This document shows positions 8,564 to 15,856 of a stretch of DNA of 64,000 nt, in pieces. The stretch is from a bacterium (GTDB lineage Bacteria > Bacillota > Clostridia > Oscillospirales > Oscillospiraceae): positions 1 to 64,000 of the forward strand of contig SFVC01000008.1 in assembly GCA_004560375.1 (NCBI GenBank), written 5' to 3'. A program made the translations under genes and the position numbers. The stretch's first letter is position 1. Each line of letters begins with the position of its first letter. The notes beneath the pieces were generated by a model. That model was not told where the DNA came from and made no database searches. It saw only the letters and a program-made list of their open reading frames with translations.

Positions 8564-8779
8564 TTACGATTCCGGGCGGTTCCCTCGGTTAGCGCCTGGA
8601 TGGTGCGGTGGATTGACTGGGCGCGGGGAAACCCGCCGGATATAGTGCAGATGTGCCTTTAACACCTGCCGGAGGTAGGCCGACAGGGAGTGGGAAGTGC
8701 CTTTTGCCAGTGCGTTCAACTCCTCATAGAGATCCAATGGTACGATTATAGAAATTGTTTTCTTCGGGCCGCTTATCAT
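8564..8779 (-). CDS. small ribbon-helix-helix (CopG/Arc-like) protein (71 aa)
   Basis: The N-terminal half, KKTISIIVPLDLYEELNALA followed by SHSLSAYLRQVLKAHL, matches the strand-helix-helix pattern of Arc/CopG repressors that bind DNA as dimers. The tail is rich in Pro, Arg and His. The ATG at 8779 is chosen because GAGGTGA lies six bases upstream; a TTG six bases earlier overlaps that site. It is divergent from an XRE repressor gene, with 93 bases between the starts carrying promoter and operator sequences. It could be an autoregulated accessory repressor or an antitoxin-like protein; no toxin gene is adjacent. Confidence 0.65.
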   Translation of the reverse strand: MISGPKKTISIIVPLDLYEELNALAKGTSHSLSAYLRQVLKAHLHYIRRVSPRPVNPPHHPGANRGNRPES

Positions 8780-8798
8780 AAACAATCACCTCACACCC

Positions 8799-8827
8799 AT
8801 TTTAACCTGTTTTAGGTTGAAAGTAAA
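8799..8827 (-). promoter_or_regulatory. promoter of the RHH gene with an operator in its spacer
   Basis: On the minus strand TTTACT (8827-8822) and TAAAAT (8804-8799) are 17 bases apart. The inverted repeat AACCTGTTTTAGGTT (8804-8818) occupies nearly the whole spacer, so a bound repressor would block the polymerase. Confidence 0.7.
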
Positions 8828-8841
8828 TACCCTGTTTCAGG
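8806..8841. promoter_or_regulatory. tandem operators CCTGTTTTAGG and CCTGTTTCAGG
   Basis: Two 11-base half-palindromic sites at 8806-8816 and 8831-8841 differ at one base, with centres 25 bases apart. Site 1 sits in the RHH promoter; site 2 lies just upstream of the XRE gene. They are the obvious candidates for XRE or RHH binding. Confidence 0.7.
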
Positions 8842-8872
8842 TTAGAGTATAGTCTTGGGTGAGGTGATTGCT

Positions 8873-9097
8873 TTGTATCCAAGACTGCGAGATCTACGGG
8901 AAGATGCCAACTTGAGCCAAGCAAAACTTGCCAAACAGCTTGATATGTCACAAACGGGATATTCTAAATACGAAACCGGGGAAAACGACGTCCCTACCGC
9001 GATTCTGATCACCCTGGCCCGGCTCTACAAGACCAGCGTGGATTATCTGCTGGGCCTGACCAACGTGCGGGAACCCTATCCCAGAATACGGGGATAG
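8873..9097 (+). CDS. small XRE-family repressor (74 aa)
   Basis: Almost entirely one HTH domain: PRLRDLREDANLSQAKLAKQ, then LDMSQTGYSKYETGENDVP and a terminal LYKTSVDYLLGLT. The TTG at 8873 is chosen because GAGGTGA ends five bases before it, the same signal used by the divergent RHH gene; the open frame begins at 8855. The protein probably binds the paired CCTGTTTYAGG sites between the two genes and sets both promoters. The pair resembles the control region of a small mobile element. Codon use is more AT-rich than in lepA or the next gene. Confidence 0.8.
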   Translation: MYPRLRDLREDANLSQAKLAKQLDMSQTGYSKYETGENDVPTAILITLARLYKTSVDYLLGLTNVREPYPRIRG

Positions 9098-9296
9098 CGG
9101 CAGGGCGGGTGCGCCCGTCCCCCACCGCGTGGGGCACCCCCGCACACCCAGGCGCACAGAATATGGATCCCACCCATAAACAGTACCCACACCACTCAGC
9201 GGCAGCGGCGACAGGGGGATCCGCGTCCGTATCCCCACCGCGCCGGAAGGGTAACCACCCATCCCCCGATCTGACAGCCCCCGTAAAAGGGGGATT

Positions 9297-9391
9297 CTTA
9301 AGGGGGAGGCCGACTAAGGACGCGCAGCGTCCGCCGGAGGTCTCCCCCTTAAGCGTGTCTTTGGTTACTTTCTGCACGAGCAGAAAGTAAC
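9297..9391. repeat. composite palindromic element including GTTACTTTCT repeat copy 2
   Basis: Two stems in tandem. CTTAAGGGGGAG (9297-9308) pairs with CTCCCCCTTAAG (9342-9353). GTTACTTTCTGC-ACGA-GCAGAAAGTAAC (9364-9391) is the second hairpin and shares its outer arms with the palindrome at 8406-8437. The whole 9098-9434 gap has no gene. The two copies bracket the RHH/XRE switch. Confidence 0.7.
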
Positions 9392-9434
9392 GCCCCCCGC
9401 AGGGGCCCCTGCGGAATCGAAAGGAGAATTTTGA

Positions 9435-11369
9435 ATGCCCAACGCCGAAGCGTTGCAATATTATTCCGCCGCCCTGAAGCAGGGCCAGCGGGAATATAAA
9501 AACTGCGTCCATCGGGGACGCTACCCCTATATCCAGTCCCTCCAGCAGGTGCGCCAGAAGCCCCTGTCCCAGGTGGCCCTGGGGGCCATGGAGATCCCCA
9601 TCTATCTGATCGTGGGCTCCACCCAGGACGCCCGGTGCAACTCCTTCTCCCCCAGCTTTTTCCCCCTGCTGGACTCGGAGTCGGAGTTTGCCCTGAAATG
9701 GATCAACCTGTGTTCCGCCCAGCTCAGCGAGGGCATCCACGACCCCATCAAGTGCTATGAGTACCTGGGCCGATTCTATGTGGAGGAGGGCAACAAGCGG
9801 GTCAGCGTGCTGAAATCCCTGGGCTCCGCCACCATCCGGGCGGAGGTGATCCGCCTCATGCCCGAGCAGACGGACGACGTCACCGTCAAGATCTATCTGG
9901 AGTTCCTGGACTTCTTCCGCTGCTCCAAGTGCTGGGGCGTCCACTTCACCGAGCCGGGGGGCTACGCCGCCCTCCAGGCCGCCTTCGGCCTCCGGAAGGA
10001 CGAGCCGTGGCCCGAGGAGTTCCAGCGCAAGTTCAAGCGGCACTACTTCTCCTTCCGGGACTGCTTCTACCGTTTAGGGGGCGGCGGGCTGGGGCTCACC
10101 GCCGGGGACGCCCTGCTGCGCTGGCTCAGCTTCCACTCCGGGGCGGAGTTCTTGGAGATGGAGGCGGAGGACTACCGCCAGACCCTGTCCGCCGTGTGGA
10201 AGGAGCTGTGCGTCTACACCGACGAACAGCCCATCGCCGTCAGCCTGGCCCCCATGGGGGAGGAGAAAAAAGCCGCTTCCAGCCTGCTGTCCTTTGGGCG
10301 GAAAACCCTGCGCTGCGCCTTCCTGTTCCAGAAGAACCCCCAGACCAGCGCCTGGACGGCCTCCCACGACAGGGGCCGGGAGTATCTGGAGGAGACGCTG
10401 GGGGACAGCGTTTCCGTCTCCTGCTACTACGATGTGGATCCCCAGGGGGCGGACGCGGTGGTGGAGGAGGCGGTGGCCGCCGGGGCGGAGCTCATCTTCA
10501 CCACCTCCGTCAGCTTGATTGACGCCACCCTGCGGGTGGCGGTGAAGTACCCCAAGGTGCGTTTTTTGAACTGCTCCATCGACCAGCCCTATGTGAACGT
10601 GAAGGCCTACTACTGCCGGGTGTACGAGGCCAAGTTCATCACCGGGGCCATCGCCGGGGCGCTGTGCAAGAACGGTCGGATCGGCTATGTGGGCAGCTAC
10701 CCCATCCTGGGCGTGCCCGCCAGCATCAACGCCTTCGCCCTGGGGGCCTCCCTCACCAACCCGGACGCCCGGATTACCCTGCGCTGGCACTGCCTGCCCG
10801 GGGACTATATGGAGGGCTTCCGGCGGCAGGGCATCTGCCTGGTGAGCGACCGGGATCACATCGCGGAGCAGCCCGAGGGGGCCCAGGGCCTGGCCCGTCT
10901 GGGGGACGACGGCAAGCTGAAGCTGCTGGCCTCCCCCAGTTGGCTGTGGGGGGAGTTCTACGTGCGGATGGTGCGGGAGTTCCTCCAGGATCCCCGGCGG
11001 ATCCCCCTGGCGGGGGACAGCGAACGGGCCCTCAACTTCTGGTGGGGGATGAACAGCGGCGTGGTGGATCTGCGGTACAGCGACGATCTGCCCGACGGCG
11101 TCCGGGAGCTGGCCCGGATCCTCCAGACCGGCATCCAGGCCGGGGCCATCCAGCCCTTCCAGCGGCGGATCACCGCCCAGGACGGGCAGCTCATCAACGA
11201 CGGAAGCCGCCCCCTGTCCATGGAGGAGATCCTGAAGATGGACTGGCTGTGCGACCGGGTGGACGGCGCCCTGCCGGCCTATGAGGAGCTGCTCCCCGTG
11301 GCCCGGCCCACCGTCCGCCGCCTGGGCGTCCACCGGGAGCAGATCCCGCCGGAGGAGGCGAGCCTTTGA
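9435..11369 (+). CDS. cytoplasmic ParB-like/Bmp (PnrA-type) ligand-binding fusion protein (644 aa)
   Basis: No signal peptide or lipobox is present. Residues 1 to about 280 are a mostly helical region in which residues 115-127 (YVEEGNKRVSVLK) resemble the ParB/sulfiredoxin-fold box. From about residue 292 the protein follows the Bmp/PnrA periplasmic-binding fold: LRCAFLFQKNPQTSAWTASH, AGAELIFTTS, YCRVYEAKFITGAIAGAL and GRIGYVGSYPILGVPASI. Bmp domains bind purine nucleosides when exported; here the domain is predicted to stay inside the cell, so a ligand sensor is more likely than a transport component. The gene overlaps the downstream metallophosphoesterase by four bases, so the two are translationally coupled. 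Start chosen at ATG 9435 after AAGGAGAAT. Confidence 0.8.
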   Translation: MPNAEALQYYSAALKQGQREYKNCVHRGRYPYIQSLQQVRQKPLSQVALGAMEIPIYLIVGSTQDARCNSFSPSFFPLLDSESEFALKWINLCSAQLSEGIHDPIKCYEYLGRFYVEEGNKRVSVLKSLGSATIRAEVIRLMPEQTDDVTVKIYLEFLDFFRCSKCWGVHFTEPGGYAALQAAFGLRKDEPWPEEFQRKFKRHYFSFRDCFYRLGGGGLGLTAGDALLRWLSFHSGAEFLEMEAEDYRQTLSAVWKELCVYTDEQPIAVSLAPMGEEKKAASSLLSFGRKTLRCAFLFQKNPQTSAWTASHDRGREYLEETLGDSVSVSCYYDVDPQGADAVVEEAVAAGAELIFTTSVSLIDATLRVAVKYPKVRFLNCSIDQPYVNVKAYYCRVYEAKFITGAIAGALCKNGRIGYVGSYPILGVPASINAFALGASLTNPDARITLRWHCLPGDYMEGFRRQGICLVSDRDHIAEQPEGAQGLARLGDDGKLKLLASPSWLWGEFYVRMVREFLQDPRRIPLAGDSERALNFWWGMNSGVVDLRYSDDLPDGVRELARILQTGIQAGAIQPFQRRITAQDGQLINDGSRPLSMEEILKMDWLCDRVDGALPAYEELLPVARPTVRRLGVHREQIPPEEASL

Positions 11370-12004
11370 AGCTGCTGGTGATCTCGGACGCCGCCGACCC
11401 CGGCCTCTGGGACTATTTTGCCAAGGAGAAGCTGGGCGGGGCGGACGCCATTTTATCCTGTGGGGATCTGCCCGCCAGCTATCTCAGCTTCCTGGTAACC
11501 ATGGGCAACATCCCCCTGTTCTACGTCCACGGCAACCATGACGGAGCCTATGCCCGGAACCCGCCGGAGGGCTGCGACTGCATTGATGGGGAGATCGTCA
11601 CCTTCCGGGGCTACCGGATCCTGGGCCTGGGGGGCAGCGTCCGGTACAGCCAGGGCCCCCACCAGTACACAGAGCGGGGGATGCGGCGGCGGATTGCCCG
11701 GCTGAGGGCCGGACTGAGCCGGGGCGGGGTGGACATCCTGCTCACCCACGCCCCCGCCCAGGATCTGGGCGACCTGGCGGATCCCTGCCACCGGGGGTTC
11801 GCCTGCTTCCGGGAGCTGCTGGATCGCTACCACCCCCTGTACCACTGCTACGGGCACGTCCATTTGCAATATGTCCCCACACAGCCGCGGCTGCGGCAGT
11901 ATGGGGACACCACGGTGGTGAACGCCTTCGGCAAGTACCTCATCGAGCTGCCTGACCGGGAGGAGGCGCCCCGCCCCTGGTGGAAGCGGCTGGGAAAAGG
12001 GTAG
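11366..12004 (+). CDS. calcineurin-like metallophosphoesterase (212 aa)
   Basis: Two-metal phosphoesterase fold with SCGDLPASYL (GD), VHGNHDGAY (GNHD), LTHAP and YGHVHLQY (GHxH). The usual first motif D-x-H is replaced by SDAADPGLWDYF, so the first metal site lacks its normal His. Start TTG 11366 lies within the stop of the Bmp fusion gene (TTGA overlap) behind GGAGGAGG. The coupling suggests the enzyme acts on, or is controlled by, the ligand of the Bmp protein, possibly a nucleotide; that is inference. It ends just before a hairpin element shared with the convergent chemotaxis gene. Confidence 0.85.
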   Translation: MKLLVISDAADPGLWDYFAKEKLGGADAILSCGDLPASYLSFLVTMGNIPLFYVHGNHDGAYARNPPEGCDCIDGEIVTFRGYRILGLGGSVRYSQGPHQYTERGMRRRIARLRAGLSRGGVDILLTHAPAQDLGDLADPCHRGFACFRELLDRYHPLYHCYGHVHLQYVPTQPRLRQYGDTTVVNAFGKYLIELPDREEAPRPWWKRLGKG

Positions 12005-12037
12005 AGCGGCCCCACCCGCCGGCCCGGCGCAGCGCTT

Positions 12038-12120
12038 CGCGGTTGGAAACGAAAAAATTCCCTGCATCGCGCAGGTTCCGGCGAAGCCGGAACGGTCGCA
12101 ATGCAGGGAATTTCTGAGCT
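12038..12120. repeat. 83-nt covarying hairpin element, copy A (also a two-way terminator)
   Basis: The outer stem is 13 perfect base pairs, AAATTCCCTGCAT (12055-12067) with 12101-12113. The inner hairpin is GTTCCGGC-GAA-GCCGGAAC (12075-12093). It is flanked by CGCGGTTGGAA on the left and TTTCTGAGCT on the right. T and A runs at both stem ends would let it terminate both convergent genes. The same architecture, length and flanks recur at 14585-14667 with a different but again perfect stem. Confidence 0.85.
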
Positions 12121-12149
12121 TTCTTGTGTTGACGGGAAAGATGCCCCGG

Positions 12150-14090
12150 TTAGTCGGAAGCCAGCGTAAACCCATCCACCAATTGCTTCAAGGTGTTCGC
12201 CTCGGCGGACAACTCCTCACTGGCGGCGGCGCTCTCCTGGGCGGTGGCGCTGTTGGTCTGCACCACGGAGGAGATCTGGTCGATGCCCTCGGTGACCTGG
12301 CCCAGGGCGGCGGTCTGGTTCTCCACGGCCTCCACCACCAAATTCACCTGGGTGGTGACATTGCCCGCCAGCTTGTTGGTCTGCTCCAGAGACTCGGTCA
12401 CCCGGCTCACCACCTGGCTGCCCTCCGAGACGGACACGATGGAGCTCTCGATCAGATCCTTGGTGGCCTTGGCGGCCTCGTCGGACTTGGAGGCCAGGTT
12501 GCGAACCTCGTCGGCCACCACCGCGAAGCCCTTCCCGGCGGTGCCCGCGCGGGCGGCCTCCACGGCCGCGTTCAGCGCCAGGATATTGGTTTGGAACGCG
12601 ATATTCTCAATGGTCGCGATGATCTTGGAGATCTCCTCCGACGAGGTGGAGATCCGCTCCATGGCGGTATTCAAATCTTTGACATACTCCACACTGGCAC
12701 TCAGCTGGGCGCCGGTCAACCCCACGATCCTGCCCACTTCCCCCGCGGCGGCCGCGGTCTTTTTCGCGCTGGCGGAAATGTCGTTGACGGTGGCCGCCAG
12801 CTCCTCGATGGAGCTGGCCTGATCCATGGAGCCCTGGCTCAGCGTCTGGGCGCCGGTGGACACCTGGCCGCTGGCCGAGGAGACCTGGCCGGCGGCGGAA
12901 TCGATCTGCCGCATGGTGCCGCTCAGCTCCTGCTTCAGCGTTCGCATGGACAGCAGGATGCTTTGGAATCCACCCACATAGGCGTCCCGGTGGGGAGACT
13001 GGATGTCAAAGTTTTTGTTGGCCATTTCATTGAGCAGATAGCCAATATCGTCAATGATGGTGTTCAGCCCCGCCACCATAGCCGCGGTGGAGCGGGTCAG
13101 CTCCGCGGTCTCGTCCTGGCCGGTGGCCTGGGGAACGGGGGACTTCAGATCGCCCTCCACCAGCAGCTTCATCCGCTCGGCGCAGGCCCGCATGGGTACG
13201 CTGATGTTGCTGGACAGCTTCAGGGCCACCACGATAGACGCGATGATGGAAACCACAACCACCAGCACGCTGATGAGGATGCCGAAGTATGTATTGGCCA
13301 GATAGTTGGACTTGGGCGTGGCCACAGCCAGGCTCCAGCCGTCGGTGCCGCCCACGGGGGCATAGGCCAGGAAGCGGGGCCCGTCCTCCGCTTTGATGGA
13401 GCCAAAGCCGTTTTTGCCCTGACGCATGGCCGCGTGGAGCTCGGCCCGGCTTTTCAGGGAGGGGTCGCTCTGGGCCTCCCGCTCAATGTTCTGGGTGGTG
13501 ATGGTGTCCAGCGTGATGTCGGCGATGGTGTCGCCGGACTTGTTGATCATGTAGGCCCGGCAGTTGTCCCCGATCTGGATGGAGGAGACGATATCATTCA
13601 GGAAGGTCTCCGGGGGCACAAAGTAGACCACGCCCACGATACCGGCCCCGCGGCTCCCGTCCGCGTAGAGGGGCGCGGCCACCATGATGGATAGCGCCCC
13701 GGTGATCTTACTGACCAGCGGCTCAGAGACATAGACATTGCCCTGCATGGCCTGCTTTACGTATTCCCGATCCGAGTAGTCATTGCCGTCGAAAATGCTG
13801 ATGCCGTCGGCGCCGATGACGTTGCCGCGCTGGAAGCCGTGCATGGACACGCGCTCGTCGATGATGGCGCGCTTTTCCTCCAAGGGCGTATCATCGTCTG
13901 ACAGCTGCGGAATGCAGCCGGTGTCCATGGCCACATTCTTATAGGCGGTCAGCTCCTGCTCAATGCGCTGCGCCGCCAGCACCGCCGTTTCGCTCATCAT
14001 CTCGTCCACGGTGGCGACCGTGCTCCGGTAGCTCAGGGCGCTGCTGGCCGCCCCCACCGCGATCAATGCGGTCAGGACGGTTGCCATCAA
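12150..14090 (-). CDS. methyl-accepting chemotaxis protein with a dCache sensor; first codons out of frame (646 aa as read)
   Basis: Membrane chemoreceptor signalling to CheA. A first hydrophobic helix (VLTALIAVGAASSALSY) leads into an extracellular dCache-like domain (DYSDREYVKQAMQG, ALSIMVAAPLYADG). A second helix around residues 248-272 (ILISVLVVVVSIIASIVVAL), HAMP and a long cytoplasmic coiled coil follow, with the conserved tip FQTNILALNAAVEAARAGTA. The frame begins at TTG 14090 with no good ribosome binding site. An ATG at 14122 with GAGGTGAAAAG upstream gives MKSIRKK, then goes out of frame after the A6 tract at 14107-14102; one more A, or a -1 slip, would give MKSIRKKITICLMATVL, a normal receptor N-terminus. 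No ligand can be inferred. Confidence 0.92.
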   Translation of the reverse strand: MMATVLTALIAVGAASSALSYRSTVATVDEMMSETAVLAAQRIEQELTAYKNVAMDTGCIPQLSDDDTPLEEKRAIIDERVSMHGFQRGNVIGADGISIFDGNDYSDREYVKQAMQGNVYVSEPLVSKITGALSIMVAAPLYADGSRGAGIVGVVYFVPPETFLNDIVSSIQIGDNCRAYMINKSGDTIADITLDTITTQNIEREAQSDPSLKSRAELHAAMRQGKNGFGSIKAEDGPRFLAYAPVGGTDGWSLAVATPKSNYLANTYFGILISVLVVVVSIIASIVVALKLSSNISVPMRACAERMKLLVEGDLKSPVPQATGQDETAELTRSTAAMVAGLNTIIDDIGYLLNEMANKNFDIQSPHRDAYVGGFQSILLSMRTLKQELSGTMRQIDSAAGQVSSASGQVSTGAQTLSQGSMDQASSIEELAATVNDISASAKKTAAAAGEVGRIVGLTGAQLSASVEYVKDLNTAMERISTSSEEISKIIATIENIAFQTNILALNAAVEAARAGTAGKGFAVVADEVRNLASKSDEAAKATKDLIESSIVSVSEGSQVVSRVTESLEQTNKLAGNVTTQVNLVVEAVENQTAALGQVTEGIDQISSVVQTNSATAQESAAASEELSAEANTLKQLVDGFTLASD

Positions 14091-14183
14091 GCATATTGTA
14101 ATTTTTTACGAATGCTTTTCATCTCTTTTCACCTCAACATTATTGTTCCGAAGCCGTTTTTCTCCTTATGGGAGCTTATATCC

Positions 14184-14213
14184 ATTATAGGATCTGACCG
14201 GTTGGCCTGTCAA
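14184..14213 (-). promoter_or_regulatory. consensus promoter of the chemotaxis receptor
   Basis: On the minus strand TTGACA (14213-14208), an 18-base spacer and TATAAT (14189-14184), about 60 bases upstream of the ATG at 14122. Both hexamers match the sigma-A consensus exactly, so the receptor is probably not under the flagellar sigma factor. Confidence 0.85.
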
Positions 14214-14584
14214 TAAATTTTCCCAATGGATCTACTTAATTTCACCGCATTCCAAAAAGATGTCATTTGAACCCATTGAAGCAAAATCCCCCTGTTTCAT
14301 TCCTCCTATTAAAAAATCCTATGTCAAATCTCTGCTTAAGAGATCAAATACAGAATACATGACAGTTTTATTTCCTTGAGCTACTGTTTCTGCACAGCAC
14401 GAAGGGCTCTCACCTGTGTATTTTGCCACAAAAACGGCAAAACCCGCACATAGTAACCTATGCACAGGTTTTGTCCAATTTGAATTCAGCTGACAATGAG
14501 TTTACAAAAAAGATCCGGGCGCAGCCCGGATCCCAGGCCGCCCACAGGGCGGCCTGCCCCAACCGCGAGCCCAGCCCAGCGGGT
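14214..14584. other. AT-rich gene-free stretch followed by two GC-rich hairpins
   Basis: No gene is seen. 14214-14510 is much more AT-rich than the surroundings and contains nested inverted repeats at about 14412-14471 (TTTTGCC...GGCAAAA and CATAG-TAAC-CTATG). Two tight hairpins follow: GATCCGGG-CGCAG-CCCGGATC at about 14513-14533 and CAGGCCGCC-CACA-GGGCGGCCTG at about 14535-14557. These sit next to the 83-nt element and may belong to the same composite repeat. Confidence 0.5.
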
Positions 14585-14667
14585 CGCGGTTGGAAGCGAA
14601 GAAATACCCGCCAGAGTGCAGTTTTCGGCGAAGCCGGAAACGGAACGGTGGCGGGTATTTCTGAGCT
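14585..14667. repeat. 83-nt covarying hairpin element, copy B, abutting tRNA-Leu
   Basis: Same length, flanks (CGCGGTTGGAA, TTTCTGAGCT) and inner CGGCGAAGCCGGAA loop as copy A. The outer stem is AAATACCCGCCA (14602-14613) with TGGCGGGTATTT (14649-14660): 12 perfect pairs whose sequence differs from copy A on both sides. Read on the minus strand it directly follows the tRNA and ends in ATTTCTTCG, so it could act as the tRNA terminator. Confidence 0.85.
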
Positions 14668-14753
14668 GGTGCGCGAGGCGGGAGTCGAACCCGCACGCCC
14701 TTGCGAGCACTGGCACCTGAAGCCAGCGAGTCTACCAATTCCACCACTCGCGC
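14667..14753 (-). tRNA. tRNA-Leu, anticodon CAG
   Basis: The acceptor arms GCGCGAG (14753-14747) and CTCGCGC pair fully. The anticodon stem CTGGC/GCCAG encloses the loop TTCAGGT, giving anticodon CAG for codon CUG. There is a long variable arm typical of type II tRNAs, the T-loop GGTTCGACTCC, and an encoded CCA at the 3' end. CUG is by far the commonest Leu codon in the neighbouring genes. Confidence 0.97.
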
Positions 14754-14781
14754 GAATGGTTTGGCGCTTAACGCATGACCT

Positions 14782-14810
14782 ATCATAGCACGGCCTCCGC
14801 CCGTTGTCAA
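14782..14810 (-). promoter_or_regulatory. promoter of tRNA-Leu
   Basis: On the minus strand TTGACA (14810-14805), a 17-base spacer and TATGAT (14787-14782), ending 28 bases before the tRNA. Confidence 0.85.
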
Positions 14811-14844
14811 CAGTTTTTTTCGCCCTCATCCGCAAAAATAATGA

Positions 14845-14873
14845 TGGCAATCCCACCCCGCCTGTGGTACAAT
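14845..14873 (+). promoter_or_regulatory. probable extended -10 promoter of the activase operon
   Basis: TGTGGTACAAT at 14863-14873 is an extended -10 element. The -35 at the correct 17-base spacing (TGGCAA, 14845-14850) is weak. It is 50 bases upstream of the first gene of the operon. Confidence 0.5.
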
Positions 14874-14923
14874 ACTTCCATTATTGCCCCACAGTCTACA
14901 CGAAAATGACGAGGATTCTGTCT

Positions 14924-15856
14924 ATGGAATACGAACCCGTAAAAATCGGCCTTCCCCGGGCCCTGCTCTACGCCCGCTGCCGGGTGCTGTGGCGGGCCTT
15001 CTTCCAGGCGCTGGGCGTGGACACCGTCACCAGCCCCCCCACCGACCGGGAGATCCAGGAGCGGGGCTCCGCCCTGGCCATCGACGAGGCCTGCCTCTCC
15101 CTGAAGATCTATCTGGGCCACGTCCAGGCCCTGGTGGGCCAGTGCGACTATATCCTGGTGCCCCGGGTGAGCAACTACGGGCGTCACCGCAGTATGTGCA
15201 CCCGCTTTGAGTCCACCCCCGATCTGGTGCGCGCCGTCTTTCGGGACAGTGATCAGCAGTTTCTCTCCTATGAGATCGACCAGGAGATGGCCGGCAAGTC
15301 GGAGGAGGCCGCCTTCCTGGAGCTGGGCCGGGCCCTGGGCCGCCCCCAAAAGGCGGTACGCCGGGCCTACCGTCTGGCGAAAAAGGCGGATCTGGCCCAC
15401 CACAAGGAGCGGGTGCGGAAGCAGGAGCAGCTCCTCAAGCAGGAGGGGCTGAAGGTACTGCTGGCCGCCCACAGCTATGTGGCGGAGGATGCCTCCATGG
15501 GCCGCACCGTCACCGACTACCTGAAAAAGGCGGGGGTGATCCCCCTGCGGGCGGATCTGGTGGATCGGGACGCCGCCCTCAAGCGCAGCCGTGAGCTGTC
15601 CCCCACCTGCAAGTGGGAGATCAGCCGGGAGATTTTGGGCGGTATCGTCCTGCTCCGGGATCAGGTGGACGGCATCATCCTCCTCAGCGCCTTCCCCTGC
15701 GGCCCCGACGCCATGGTGAACGAGCTCATCACCCGCCGTGTGGCGGGCGTGCCCGTCCTCAACCTGGTGATGGACGCCCAGAGCGGCACCGCCGGGGTGG
15801 AGACCCGGCTGGAGAGCTTCATCGACATCATCCGGTTTCAAAGGGGGGAGCTGTAA
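14924..15856 (+). CDS. acyl-CoA dehydratase activase-related protein, DUF2229 (310 aa)
   Basis: The N-terminal block IGLPRALLYARCRVLWRAFF and the segment DEACLSLKIYLGHV mark the DUF2229 module, which in many anaerobes is fused into a single protein of about 1400 residues with a BcrA/BadF-type ATPase and a dehydratase-like module. Here the modules are separate genes in the order DUF2229, dehydratase-like, ATPase. Conserved cysteines (EACLSL, PTCKWEIS, FPCGPDA) could bind an iron-sulfur cluster. The ATG at 14924 follows GAGG by nine bases; an upstream in-frame ATG at 14906 is less well placed. The next gene starts directly after the stop. The exact substrate system is unknown. Confidence 0.82.
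   Translation: MEYEPVKIGLPRALLYARCRVLWRAFFQALGVDTVTSPPTDREIQERGSALAIDEACLSLKIYLGHVQALVGQCDYILVPRVSNYGRHRSMCTRFESTPDLVRAVFRDSDQQFLSYEIDQEMAGKSEEAAFLELGRALGRPQKAVRRAYRLAKKADLAHHKERVRKQEQLLKQEGLKVLLAAHSYVAEDASMGRTVTDYLKKAGVIPLRADLVDRDAALKRSRELSPTCKWEISREILGGIVLLRDQVDGIILLSAFPCGPDAMVNELITRRVAGVPVLNLVMDAQSGTAGVETRLESFIDIIRFQRGEL

Noticed and set aside
8564..9097. toxin-antitoxin system formed by the RHH and XRE genes
   Set aside because: The genes are divergent, both look like DNA-binding proteins, and no toxin fold is recognisable; a regulatory switch fits better.
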